Source: Tepidicaulis marinus
Lineage (GTDB): Bacteria; Pseudomonadota; Alphaproteobacteria; Parvibaculales; Parvibaculaceae
DNA: 64,000 nt
Assembly (NCBI RefSeq): GCF_000739695.1
Contig: NZ_BBIO01000004.1
Location: 62,001-126,000 of the forward strand
Reading direction: 5' to 3'
Shown: positions 51,685 through 60,410 of the stretch, in pieces
Numbering within the stretch: the first letter of the stretch is position 1
How the letters are laid out: the number at the start of each line of letters is the position of its first letter
The notes under the pieces: generated by a model
What the model saw: only the letters and a program-made list of their open reading frames with translations
Told to the model about the DNA's origin: nothing
Databases searched by the model: none
Program-made: the position numbers and the translations under genes

Positions 51685-51918
51685 TTATTTCAGCGCGGCG
51701 GCCAGCTCATTCGGGTCGATCCTGAAGGCCTGCACCTTGCCCCGGCTTCGGCGGTAAAGCACGGTGGAGATCCGGCGGTAGGCGAGATAGGACGCGCCTT
51801 CGATCAACTCTTCTTCGGTTTCGATGTCGTAGCGGCCCGCGGGCAGCTCACCGCTGATCCCCGATAAGAACACCGGCTTCTTGAAAGTGACGGTGGTTTT
51901 TTGAATGCGCGTTTCCAT
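51685..51918 (-). CDS. small conserved-looking protein, unknown
   Basis: 77 residues starting METRIQKTTVTFKKPVFL, with LPAGRYDIETEEELIEGASY and RRISTVLYRRSRGKVQAF: an all-beta-looking, soluble protein without membrane helix or signal. GGAG lies eight bases before ATG 51918. I recall similar short hypothetical proteins in alphaproteobacteria but cannot name a function. Confidence 0.65.
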   Translation of the reverse strand: METRIQKTTVTFKKPVFLSGISGELPAGRYDIETEEELIEGASYLAYRRISTVLYRRSRGKVQAFRIDPNELAAALK

Positions 51919-51987
51919 GGAAAAACTCCGAGGAAAGGCTCGCAGGGCAGATTGCGGAGGAGACACTCTCCCCTCCGCATTGCCAAA

Positions 51988-52125
51988 TTAGGACTTTGCG
52001 CCCTGCTGAGCGGGTTCAGCCGGCTGCGCTTCTTTCGGCGCGGCCTCTTTGGGTTCTTCTTTCTTTCCCTCGGGCTTGCTGCCTTCGGATTTCGTCTGAT
52101 TGGAAGAGAATTTATTAAAGGACAT
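51988..52125 (-). CDS. 45-residue Lys/Glu/Pro/Ala-rich protein, unknown
   Basis: Short ORF with ATG 52125 and stop at 51988-51990. It begins MSFNKFSSNQTKSEGSKP and then is a low-complexity mix of Lys, Glu, Pro, Ala and Gln to the end, so probably disordered. AAAGG lies seven bases before the ATG. It is followed on the same strand by the gene at 51685-51918 after 69 bases. Function unknown; the ribosome-binding site and the abundance of charged codons argue for a real gene. Confidence 0.5.
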   Translation of the reverse strand: MSFNKFSSNQTKSEGSKPEGKKEEPKEAAPKEAQPAEPAQQGAKS

Positions 52126-52144
52126 AAAAATGCCTTTCAGTAAA

Positions 52145-52262
52145 GCGGCAATAATTTACCGCTCTCATTAATATGGCCCTCGTTTATTTATTAACAATAC
52201 GCGGACCAATATTTATTTTTTCTTTGAAAACTAGGGTTATTGGAAGATTTTCTAAAATAAAT
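52145..52262. other. AT-rich spacer
   Basis: About 100 bases that are far richer in A+T than the surroundings, with TTTATTTATTAAC, TATTTATTTTTTC and TTCTAAAATAAA runs. A hairpin AGCGG-N10-CCGCT lies at its left end (about 52141-52166). It separates the Nnr gene from the small gene and probably holds the latter's promoter. Confidence 0.5.
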
Positions 52263-53718
52263 CGCGCAAAACCACCGGCAGCATCTCCGGCAAATCCTCC
52301 GCGATCAATCCCGGCCCGAACGCCCGGCCCGCTTCACCGTGCAGCCAGACCGCGGCGCAGGCTGCCTCGAAGGGCGCCATGCTCTGGGCGAGAAGCCCGG
52401 TGATGATCCCGGCCAGAACATCGCCCGAGCCTGCCGTTGCAAGCTCAGGGCTCGCATTGGTGTTGATGGCGGCGCGCCCGTCCGGCGCGGCGATCACGGT
52501 ATCGGGGCCTTTGAGCACGACAATCGCACCGGCTCTGCGGGCGGCAGCGCGGGCCCGCTCCAGCTTCGAGCCTTCGATATCCTTGAAGAGCCGCTTGAAC
52601 TCGCCTTCATGGGGCGTGAGCACGGCGGGACCTGCAAAATATCCCTCGATGGCAACGAAGAGATCGCGCGGCACTTCCTCGAACGAAGTCAGCGCATCGG
52701 CATCGAGCACGACGGCGGCGCCTGAGAGAAGAATGGCGAGCACTTTTTCGCGCGTCGGCCCGCCAATGCCCGCGCCCGGGCCGATCAGCACCGCATTGCG
52801 GCGCTTGTCTTCCAGAAAAGCCGTCAGCTCATCCGGCGTGTTCACCGCGCGCACCATGACGGCGGTAAGCTGGCTTGCATTCACCATCAGTGCCGATGAG
52901 GGCGAGGCGAGCGTGACGAGGCCCGCGCCCGCCCGCAAGGCAGCCCGCGCGCCGAGCCGGGCCGCCCCCGTGGTGGACATGCCCCCGCTCACCACGACGC
53001 CGTGTCCGCGCGTATATTTGTGATCGCCGAACTCGGGGCGCGGAAAACCGCCGAGCCAGAGCGAGGGGCAGTTTTCATAGGTGTGCGGCAAAAGCTCGCC
53101 CAGCGCCTCTTCGCCGATGCCGATATCGCGCAGCAAAAGCTCGCCGCAATGACGCCGCCCGCCGAGCAGATAATGGCCGGGCTTCGCCCTGAAAAACGTC
53201 ACAGTCAAAACCGCCTTGAAGGCCGCGCCCAGCACCTCGCCGGTATCACCGTGAAGGCCGCTCGGCATGTCCACCGCGACGACGGGAGTGCCAGCGCGGG
53301 CCGCCGCTTGAATAAGCTCGGCGGGGACGCCTTCAACAGGGCGCGAGAGACCCGCGCCGAAAATCGCATCGATGATGAGCCCGGCGCCGCGCACCGCATC
53401 GCCCGTCATGGGATGGATGGCGCCGTTCCAGCGGCGCGCCATTTCGGCGGCGTCCCCTGTCAGCTTTTCCCGCTCGCCCAGCAGGTAGAGAGTGACGGAC
53501 CAGCCCGCCTCGCTCAAATGCCGGGCGGCGACAAACCCGTCCCCGCCATTATTGCCCGGCCCGCAAAGCACGGCGACGCTCGCGCGCTTGAAGCGCGCGG
53601 TAACCGCTTCGGCGACGGCGCGGCCGGCATTCTCCATCAGCGTGAGGCCCGGCGTTCCCTGCGCGATCGCCCAGCGGTCCGCCCGGCTCATTTCATCGAC
53701 TGTCAAAAGCTCATGCAT
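52252..53718 (-). CDS. nnr: bifunctional NAD(P)HX epimerase and ADP-dependent dehydratase
   Basis: Repairs hydrated NADH/NADPH. The 488-residue product has the N-terminal epimerase (YjeF) domain with GPGNNGGDGFVAARHLSEAG and DAIFGAGLSRPVEG, and a C-terminal ribokinase-like dehydratase with HKYTRGHGVVVSGG, LIGPGAGIGGPT, LTPHEGEFKRLF and ATAGSGDVLAGIITGLL. ATG 53718 gives the normal start MHELLTVDEMSRAD; a longer frame upstream is not used. In many alphaproteobacteria this gene is directly before glnB; here some 6 kb intervene. Confidence 0.95.
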   Translation of the reverse strand: MHELLTVDEMSRADRWAIAQGTPGLTLMENAGRAVAEAVTARFKRASVAVLCGPGNNGGDGFVAARHLSEAGWSVTLYLLGEREKLTGDAAEMARRWNGAIHPMTGDAVRGAGLIIDAIFGAGLSRPVEGVPAELIQAAARAGTPVVAVDMPSGLHGDTGEVLGAAFKAVLTVTFFRAKPGHYLLGGRRHCGELLLRDIGIGEEALGELLPHTYENCPSLWLGGFPRPEFGDHKYTRGHGVVVSGGMSTTGAARLGARAALRAGAGLVTLASPSSALMVNASQLTAVMVRAVNTPDELTAFLEDKRRNAVLIGPGAGIGGPTREKVLAILLSGAAVVLDADALTSFEEVPRDLFVAIEGYFAGPAVLTPHEGEFKRLFKDIEGSKLERARAAARRAGAIVVLKGPDTVIAAPDGRAAINTNASPELATAGSGDVLAGIITGLLAQSMAPFEAACAAVWLHGEAGRAFGPGLIAEDLPEMLPVVLRDLF

Positions 53719-53771
53719 GGCTTCGTCTTTGCCTAGAAAAACGGCGGAAGGAAGGCGGCCCAGAAGGCTGC

Positions 53772-54359
53772 TTAGTTCACCTTCGTGTCCGCCTCCCGGC
53801 CCTGTTCGACAAGCGAGAGCGTGCCGCCCGCCGTCTCGAATACGGTAACGGAGCAATTGTCCGGTTTGAAGCAAATCACTCGCGGGTCTTCCACCGCATG
53901 GCCGAGCGCCACGTTGATGGCGATGAAATGGCTGAAGATGACGGTATCGCTTTCAAGCTCGAGCAGCGCATCGACCACGCTTTGCCGCCAGGCGAGCAAT
54001 TTCGAATCATAAGCCGTGTGCTTGCCGTCACCGGCTGCCACCGCATCCGCCCAGGTGCCGGCCATGATCGAGCGCAGCCACTCGCCCCGCGCGCGCAGAT
54101 CCTCCACCGGCGAGGGCACTTCGGCGACGCGCGGTTCGATTTGCGGCTGAAGACCCCAGCGCCCGGACAGCGGCTCGGCAGTTTCCCGGCAGCGGCGCAG
54201 CGGGCTGGAAAGCACGGGAAGCGGCGCATCGATGCGCTTTTCGATCTCATCGGCGGCAGCTTCCGCCTGCGTGCGGCCCAGATCGTCGAGCCCCGGATCG
54301 GCATCCGCGTCCCAGCCTGCTGCCGCTTTGCCGTGCCGGATCATGTAAATTCGTGGCAT
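53772..54359 (-). CDS. histidine phosphatase family protein
   Basis: 195-residue phosphoglycerate-mutase-fold enzyme. The catalytic His-Arg-His motif is MIRHGKAAAGWD at residue 7-10, the second Arg is in VLSSPLRRCRETAEP, and the second His in VIFSHFIAINVALGH near residue 147. Cytosolic; substrate unknown. GGGAGAGG precedes ATG 54359. It lies 53 bases before the Nnr start on the same strand. Confidence 0.9.
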   Translation of the reverse strand: MPRIYMIRHGKAAAGWDADADPGLDDLGRTQAEAAADEIEKRIDAPLPVLSSPLRRCRETAEPLSGRWGLQPQIEPRVAEVPSPVEDLRARGEWLRSIMAGTWADAVAAGDGKHTAYDSKLLAWRQSVVDALLELESDTVIFSHFIAINVALGHAVEDPRVICFKPDNCSVTVFETAGGTLSLVEQGREADTKVN

Positions 54360-54502
54360 CCGCCTCTCCCTTGTCTTCCGCCGCCGCGCAGGCAGCCCTT
54401 TGCTTTTCTGTACCTATTTGTGCCAGCCCGATTTGTGCTAGTCGACACAATGACGTGAACTGGCTAGCCTTTTACCGGGTTTCACCATCAAGAGGCACGG
54501 CC

Positions 54503-54883
54503 ATGTCCGATACTTCTCAAACGCCCGATCCTTCTTCCGGCCCCGCGGCGGGACCGGTGGAAGATGCTGACGGCGTCAAGCTGGTATATATCCTCAATTT
54601 CCTTGCTTTTGTGATCGGTATTTCGGCAATTGCCGGCGTCATCGTCGCTTACTTGAAACGCGGTGAGGCAGGCGCGGTTTCGGCGACTCACTACACGTTC
54701 CAGATTCGCACCTTCTGGATCGGCCTTCTCATTGCACTTGTCGGCGGGCTGACCTCCGTCATTCTGATCGGCTGGCTGGTGCTGCTCTTCCTCATTGTCT
54801 GGCTGCTGGTGCGCAACATCAAAGGCTTTATGGCCATAAGCGACAACCGGCCCATCGCCGAGCCGGAAACCTGGCTCTGGTAA
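54503..54883 (+). CDS. DUF4870-like small membrane protein
   Basis: 126 residues: a polar, Pro/Ser-rich N-terminus, then three membrane helices (LNFLAFVIGISAIAGVIVAY, FWIGLLIALVGGLTSVILIG, WLVLLFLIVWLLVRNIKGF). The arrangement and the VRNIKGFMAISDNRPI end resemble DUF4870/TIC-type small membrane proteins. AGAGG is near ATG 54503. Divergent from the histidine phosphatase. Function unknown. Confidence 0.75.
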   Translation: MSDTSQTPDPSSGPAAGPVEDADGVKLVYILNFLAFVIGISAIAGVIVAYLKRGEAGAVSATHYTFQIRTFWIGLLIALVGGLTSVILIGWLVLLFLIVWLLVRNIKGFMAISDNRPIAEPETWLW

Positions 54884-54905
54884 AAGGGCCCGGCACCCAC
54901 AAAGC

Positions 54906-54934
54906 AAAACGCCCCGCTTGAGCGGGGCGTTTTC
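54906..54934. terminator. bidirectional terminator
   Basis: AAAACGCCCCGCT ... AGCGGGGCGTTTT, a 13-bp stem with a tiny loop, between the convergent small membrane protein and thiolase-like genes. Confidence 0.92.
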
Positions 54935-54951
54935 GTTTCACGGCGGCTTGC

Positions 54952-56487
54952 TTACGCCAGCTTGAAATAATGAATGCCGTCATCGCCGGTGGAAACCGTG
55001 CCGGGGCGTCCGAGGCTTTCCTCGTTCATCAGGCTGAGCATCTCCGCCGGGTCCGTTACATGGGCAACGAAGCGGGCATCGTCCGCATCGAGACGGCCCA
55101 TGATGATGGCGAATTGCGGGCCTTCATGACCGTGCATGACCGAGAAGGTTTCGATCTTGGCCGGGCCGGAGGGATTTTCCTCCATGCGCGGATGCGGGCC
55201 GTTATCGATATCCTTCTGATAATCGGCCGGGTTCTCACGCTGCCATTTGCCTTCCTTCGGCGCCGTCGAATAAAGGCCGATGGAATGTTTCGTCACGTAC
55301 CAGCCATTCGCCGTGCACAGGCCCTTGGAGCCGGGTTTGGCGCGCAGCTTGTCCATCATCGTGGCGATGGAGTGGAGCACGTAATCGTTCCCCGCCCCGC
55401 CGAAATAAGGCAGGCCGCCCGTCACGGTGAGATCGCGTGGATCGTCCTCGGCAATGCCAAGCTCATCGCGGCCGATCTGCACGGCGGAGGGAAAGCAGGA
55501 ATAAAGGTCCATGTAATCGATCTCATCGATCGACCAGCCGGACATGGCGAACGCCTTCCGGCCCATGGTGCGGATGGCGGGCGAGGAATAGAAATTCTCG
55601 CGCTCGGTCAGATACCAGATGTCATTGGCATCGCCGCAGCCATGCAAGTAGACCCATTTATCTTCCGGCACGCCGAGCTCGCGGGCTTTTTCCACCGACA
55701 TCATGACGACGGCGGCAGCCTGATCGACCTGCATGATGGCATTCATATACTTCGTATAAGGATAGCCGACATAGCGGTTCTGCTCGCTGGGGGTTGCGAT
55801 CTCTTCAGGCGTGCGCTCGATGGGGAACCAGGCCTGCGGGTGGCTGGCTGCAACCTTGGTGAAAGGCGCCATGAGCTTGCCGATTTCAAGCTGATGTTCT
55901 TTCACGCTCCGGCCCTTCTGGCCGCGAATGGCGTTTTCAAAGAGCGGATAGCAGTTCACCGGAAAATGCAGCTTGTGCTTCTTTTCCACTTCCGTGACGC
56001 CGATGCGCTCATTGCCGATATCGATGCGCTTGCCTTCCGGGTCATCGCCCCAGTCGAGCATCTTGCCCTGGCCGATGGCGCGCATCATGGTGCCGAAACA
56101 TTCCGAGCCCGCGATCATGACGACGGACTGATCGCCCTCGGCGATCCGCTCGGCGGTGTAATTGACGAGATATTGCGGCGTGTTACCCCCGGTCGGCCCG
56201 TAGCAGGTATTGGCCGGCTGGACGCCGAGCCTGTTGGCCAGCGACTGGGCGACATTGCCATAGCGCCCGAAAGGCAGGCGCGCGGCATCGGGCGAATCCG
56301 TGATGAAGCGCACGCAGGTGATGGTGTCGAGCTTGCCGAAGAGCTGATCGCCGAGCCCCGTGTCCTGCGCGGCGCGCCTCACGGCATCTTCCATCAGACC
56401 GAGCGGCGATTTCGCCTTCTCGACATCTTTTTCCTTTTGCGTGATCTGGCCGCAGCCGACGAGAACGGGGGTACGCGGGTCCACCAT
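54952..56487 (-). CDS. thiolase-like acetyl-CoA acetyltransferase
   Basis: 511 residues, in the SCP2-thiolase-like group. The start is VDPRTPVLVGCGQITQKEKD; the nucleophile region reads NTCYGPTGGNTPQYLVNYTA, not the usual SGxxA Cys box of biosynthetic thiolases; DLYSCFPSAVQIGRDELGI and GGLPYFGGAGNDYVLHSIAT follow; the last 100 residues look like an OB-fold extension. Probably a CoA-ester enzyme of lipid or sterol side-chain breakdown, exact reaction unknown. GGGAGAG precedes ATG 56487. 260 bases separate it from the divergent redox gene. Confidence 0.8.
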   Translation of the reverse strand: MVDPRTPVLVGCGQITQKEKDVEKAKSPLGLMEDAVRRAAQDTGLGDQLFGKLDTITCVRFITDSPDAARLPFGRYGNVAQSLANRLGVQPANTCYGPTGGNTPQYLVNYTAERIAEGDQSVVMIAGSECFGTMMRAIGQGKMLDWGDDPEGKRIDIGNERIGVTEVEKKHKLHFPVNCYPLFENAIRGQKGRSVKEHQLEIGKLMAPFTKVAASHPQAWFPIERTPEEIATPSEQNRYVGYPYTKYMNAIMQVDQAAAVVMMSVEKARELGVPEDKWVYLHGCGDANDIWYLTERENFYSSPAIRTMGRKAFAMSGWSIDEIDYMDLYSCFPSAVQIGRDELGIAEDDPRDLTVTGGLPYFGGAGNDYVLHSIATMMDKLRAKPGSKGLCTANGWYVTKHSIGLYSTAPKEGKWQRENPADYQKDIDNGPHPRMEENPSGPAKIETFSVMHGHEGPQFAIIMGRLDADDARFVAHVTDPAEMLSLMNEESLGRPGTVSTGDDGIHYFKLA

Positions 56488-56696
56488 GCTTGTGCTCTCC
56501 CTGGAGATTCTAAGGGTCCGCAATACGGACTCATCTGTTTTGCGCGACACCTTAACGGCTGGCGCGGGCCTGTCCAGATGGGGGCGAAGGACGCCGCGTC
56601 CGCCTTACTTTGCGAAAGACGGCGCCCGGCTCGCGCGCCATCAACCCGGCTCACATGCGCGTCAGCCCCCCTTTCCAAAGGTTGCGGCTGGTGTAC

Positions 56697-56719
56697 ATGG
56701 TTAACGCGTCATTAACCAT
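56697..56719. promoter_or_regulatory. CtrA-type binding box
   Basis: TTAA-N7-TTAAC at 56701-56716, inside a perfect 8-bp inverted repeat ATGGTTAA-N7-TTAACCAT. It fits the CtrA consensus (TTAA-N7-TTAAC; TTAACCAT) exactly and lies 33 bases before the ATG of the redox gene, in the divergent spacer with the thiolase-like gene. Confidence 0.65.
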
Positions 56720-56748
56720 ATTTGCGAAAGCGACAGGAGCCCCCCTCG

Positions 56749-57417
56749 ATGTCCTCTCCTACCCCCTCCGGGCCCGCTACCTCCCCCGAGCCCATCCGCA
56801 TCACCGTTTACCGCTGGGCCGGCAAATGGGGTCCCTTCAAGATTAAGATCCCCTGCGGCGAATGCGCCGTCACCGTCGATATCGCCAAAGACACGATCGG
56901 GAAGGAACTGGCGGGCGTACCCGTCGAGCTCGATGTGCGCGAATGGCTGAGCGAATGGTGGAAGCCGCTGCGTCTCGGCGCCTGGCATGCGCCTATCACC
57001 GTGGTCGAAAAGGAAGTGGTGGCCGAAGGCGAAGCGCTGAACCGCGGCGTGCTCGCCGAGAAAGTCATGGCCGAGGCGACGAAACGCTTTGCCGTCACCG
57101 GCACGCGGCTTTTCGGCAAGGACAATTGCCCCCATTGCGAGCGGGCGAAAACCTATCTGAAGGATGCCGGCATCGCCTTCACCTATCACGATGTCGTCGC
57201 CAATCCCGGCGCCATGTATGAAATGTTCGCGCGGGTAAAGCCCATTGTCGGGCCGAAGACGCCGATCACCACGCCGCAGGTCTGGATCGACGGAGCCTAT
57301 ATTGGCGGCGCCGACCAAGTAGCCCGGCATCTGGGCATTGCGGAGGAGAAGAAACCCCGCAAGCGGCGCGGCTTTCTCGGCCTTCCCTTCTGGGCCGGAC
57401 GGCGGGCGGCGGCTTAG
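56749..57417 (+). CDS. tandem redox protein: thioredoxin-like CGEC domain plus glutaredoxin CPHC domain
   Basis: 222 residues. The C-terminal half is a glutaredoxin: FGKDNCPHCERAKTYLKDAG with the CPHC active site near residue 127, TPQVWIDGAYIGGADQVARH with the cis-Pro and glutathione region. The N-terminal half (residues 15-100) has ITVYRWAGKWGPFKIKIP then CGEC near residue 35, and APITVVEKEVVAEGEALNRG, which looks like a second thioredoxin fold with a CxxC pair. A basic tail (KKPRKRRG) ends the protein. AGGAG lies nine bases before ATG 56749. Partner and function unknown; a CtrA box lies just upstream. Confidence 0.75.
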   Translation: MSSPTPSGPATSPEPIRITVYRWAGKWGPFKIKIPCGECAVTVDIAKDTIGKELAGVPVELDVREWLSEWWKPLRLGAWHAPITVVEKEVVAEGEALNRGVLAEKVMAEATKRFAVTGTRLFGKDNCPHCERAKTYLKDAGIAFTYHDVVANPGAMYEMFARVKPIVGPKTPITTPQVWIDGAYIGGADQVARHLGIAEEKKPRKRRGFLGLPFWAGRRAAA

Positions 57418-57541
57418 GCCCCGCTCGGCCTCACAATCCTCATCCGGGGCCTCATCCTGGGCCCCATCCGGGGCAAGACCTGCGTCTTATTGTACAGTTT
57501 TCATTTTGCTCACGCCTGCGTTATCCTGCCCGCCAAGCCAG

Positions 57542-58417
57542 ATGGCTCAGGAACCTCAAGCAAAGCGGGCCAAACCGATGAGCAAAGCGCTGCATGGTCT
57601 TGTCGATATACCGGTACGCAATGTCCGCCACGACCTGGCGGACAGCCTGAAGAGCTATTGGTATGGCGGCGATCCCGGCATCACCGCCTTTTACAATACG
57701 CTTTCCATCATCTTCCCCCATGCCGAGAAGATGGTGATCGACAGTGTCAAATATTACGAAAACGACATTGCCGATCCCGACATCAAGGCGGAAGTGAAAG
57801 GCCTTGTCGGCCAGGAAGCGGTGCATATGCGCGAGCACCATTCCTACAACAAGGAAATGGAAGCGCTGGGCGTCGATGTGGATGCCTGTGAAAAGCCTTT
57901 CGTGGCTTACATGGACAAGCTGCGCGAGAAGCGCTCGCCGCTGATGCGTCTCGCCATGACCTGCGCCATCGAGCATTACACCGCGATGATGGCCGGGCGG
58001 CTTCTGGAAGAGCCGGAATATCTCAAAGCCAACGCCCCGGACGAACAGTTCGACATGTGGATGTGGCACGCCGCCGAAGAGACCGAGCACAAGGGCGTCG
58101 CCTTCGACGTTTATCTTGCCGTCGCTTCCGGCCCCAGCGCCTATTTCCGCCGCATCCACGCGATGAACCTCGCCACCGTGCTCTTTTCCTGGTTCATGGT
58201 CCGCTGCATTTACATGCTCTTGAAAAAAGACGGCAAGCAGCGCTCGCTGAAAGCCTGGTGGAACGTCTTCGATCTCATGTGGATCAAGCCCGGCGTCTTG
58301 CGCAAATGCGCCGGCCGCTTCGCCGCCTTCTATCTGCCCGGCTTCCATCCCTGGAAGCACGACAACCGGGCGGACCTTGAACGCTGGCGCCAGAGCCAGA
58401 CGCTGACGGCGGCTTAA
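57542..58417 (+). CDS. predicted metal-dependent hydrolase (PF10118 family)
   Basis: 291 residues, helix-rich. Conserved His/Glu pairs are visible: GQEAVHMREHHSYNKEMEAL near residue 95-105, CAIEHYTAMMAGRLLEEPEY near 145, and WMWHAAEETEHKGVAFDVY near 185. They resemble the di-metal helical bundle of this family of unproven function, which often occurs near lipid and steroid breakdown genes. The frame is open far upstream but MAQEPQAKRAK at 57542 is the natural start. 124 bases after the redox gene, in a spacer containing the 10-mer CATCCGGGGC twice. Confidence 0.8.
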   Translation: MAQEPQAKRAKPMSKALHGLVDIPVRNVRHDLADSLKSYWYGGDPGITAFYNTLSIIFPHAEKMVIDSVKYYENDIADPDIKAEVKGLVGQEAVHMREHHSYNKEMEALGVDVDACEKPFVAYMDKLREKRSPLMRLAMTCAIEHYTAMMAGRLLEEPEYLKANAPDEQFDMWMWHAAEETEHKGVAFDVYLAVASGPSAYFRRIHAMNLATVLFSWFMVRCIYMLLKKDGKQRSLKAWWNVFDLMWIKPGVLRKCAGRFAAFYLPGFHPWKHDNRADLERWRQSQTLTAA

Positions 58418-58430
58418 AACTTCTATTCTT

Positions 58431-58576
58431 CGTCATCCCGCGACTTGATCGCGGGATCCATTGGCGTTTCAGCACATCATGAAAAGCGATACACGCTGCA
58501 GCAGCGCCTCTTGCTCTTTCATTGGCCTTTGCAAGCTGTCCGGCGAGTGGACCCCGCGGTCAAGCCGCGGGGCGAC
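58431..58576. repeat. composite palindromic intergenic repeat, 146 bases
   Basis: Left end: ATCCCGCG-ACTTGAT-CGCGGGAT (8-bp hairpin, 58435-58457). Right end: CCCCGCGG-TCAAG-CCGCGGGG (58552-58572). Reverse-complemented, the right end reads GTCGCCCCGCGGCTTGACC and aligns with the left end GTCATCCCGCGACTTGATC, so the two ends are inverted copies of one motif around an unrelated centre. This form (a palindrome unit in inverted pairs) is that of bacterial REP/BIME-type elements. Confidence 0.75.
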
Positions 58577-58594
58577 AAAGGGGCGGCATCGTTA

Positions 58595-59770
58595 TTAAGC
58601 CACCTTCCGCTTCACCTCTTTCAGCCGGGCAATAGCCTCTTCCAGCGCGGCGGGCTGCTTGCAGAAGCAGAAGCGGATCAGCGTCTGCGGGACATTGGGC
58701 GAGCCCGGCGCATAAAAGGCGCTGATGGGGATGGCGGCGACTTTTGTCCGGGTCGTCAGTTCACGGCAGAAATCGAGATCCGAGCCGTCATAGCCGAGCG
58801 AACGGATATCCGTGGTCACGAAATAGGTGCCCTCCGCCGGTGTGACCGCAAAACCCGCCTCGGCAAGCCCCTTGCTCAGAAGATCGCGCTTGCGTTCCAA
58901 ATCTTCAGCCAAATGCCGGTAATAGGCATCGTCCTGCCCAAGCCCCCAGGCCACCGCATACTGGAAAGCCGGCGGCACGGTGAAGGTGATGAACTGATGC
59001 GCCTTGGCGATGACGCCCATCAGGTTTTCCGGCGCGGTGATGTAGCCGATCTTCCAGCCGGTCAGCGAGAATGTCTTGCCCGCCGAGCCGATCTTCACGC
59101 AGCGCTCGCGCATGCCCGGCAGGCTCATCAGCGGAATATGCTCATGGCCGCTATAGATGAGATGCTCATAGACCTCATCACAGATGACATAGATGTCATG
59201 CTTGCGCGCCAGCGCGGCAATCGCCTCAAGCTCGGACTTCGAGAAGACATGGCCGGTCGGGTTCATCGGCGAGTTGAAGACGAGGAGCTTGGTCTTTGAC
59301 GAGAACGCCCGCGCCAGCGCTTCTTCATCGAGTTTCCAGTCCGGCGCACGCAACTGCACATTGACGGGGGTTGCCCCTGCCGCCTCGATGATGGGCCGGT
59401 AGCTGTCATAGGCCGGTTCGATCAGTATCGCTTCATCACCCGGATTGAGAAGGCCCATCAGCGCGGCTGCCAGCGCCTCCGTCGCGCCCGCCGTCACCAG
59501 CACTTCGCGCTGCCAATCCACATTCAGATCGTAAAAGCGGTTGTCATGGGCGCCGACAGCCTCACGCAGTTCCGGCACACCCATCATTGGGGGATATTGG
59601 TTCGGGCCCTTCTCGATGGCCTCCATCGCCCGGCGGCGCAGATCCTCCGGCCCCTCATCGTCGGGCGCCCCCTGGCCCAGATTGATCGCCCCATGCTCCC
59701 CGGCCAATTGGGACATAACGGCAAAAATCGTTGTGCCTTGCGCCTCGAAAAGCCTGTTTACTGCGCGCAT
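58595..59770 (-). CDS. class I/II PLP aminotransferase
   Basis: 391 residues of the aspartate-aminotransferase fold. INLGQGAPDDEGP at the start, NQYPPMMGVPELREAVGAHD, NSPMNPTGHVFSKSEL, the Asp that pairs with PLP in YVICDEVYEHLIYSG and the Schiff-base Lys in SAGKTFSLTGWKIGYITA near residue 236. The closest groups are methionine/kynurenine-type (YbdL/KAT) aminotransferases; substrate not certain. GGGAG lies about 10 bases before ATG 59770. Confidence 0.88.
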   Translation of the reverse strand: MRAVNRLFEAQGTTIFAVMSQLAGEHGAINLGQGAPDDEGPEDLRRRAMEAIEKGPNQYPPMMGVPELREAVGAHDNRFYDLNVDWQREVLVTAGATEALAAALMGLLNPGDEAILIEPAYDSYRPIIEAAGATPVNVQLRAPDWKLDEEALARAFSSKTKLLVFNSPMNPTGHVFSKSELEAIAALARKHDIYVICDEVYEHLIYSGHEHIPLMSLPGMRERCVKIGSAGKTFSLTGWKIGYITAPENLMGVIAKAHQFITFTVPPAFQYAVAWGLGQDDAYYRHLAEDLERKRDLLSKGLAEAGFAVTPAEGTYFVTTDIRSLGYDGSDLDFCRELTTRTKVAAIPISAFYAPGSPNVPQTLIRFCFCKQPAALEEAIARLKEVKRKVA

Positions 59771-59995
59771 CGACGCTTGCTCCCTTTCATCGCTGCCGGT
59801 TTTGACGCCCCGGCCCGGGCGGGCGGAAAGTGGCTGAGAGAGTGGCAAAGCCTGCGGGCGCCAACAAGTCTGGCGATATGCCTATATATTGATCATTTTG
59901 CCCATTATTTGATCTTACCGCCTGGCGTAATTTTGGGCAGCACGCCGCATCCAAAAGCTATCCTTTTGATTTTGTTAATATTTTCGCTCGATTAA

Positions 59996-60403
<408 letters not shown>

Positions 60404-60410
60404 GGCGCTT

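Noticed and set aside
57441-57474. Direct repeat CATCCGGGGC twice, as a possible transposon footprint
   Set aside because: Only 10 bases, no coding or terminal-repeat features; likely chance in GC-rich DNA.
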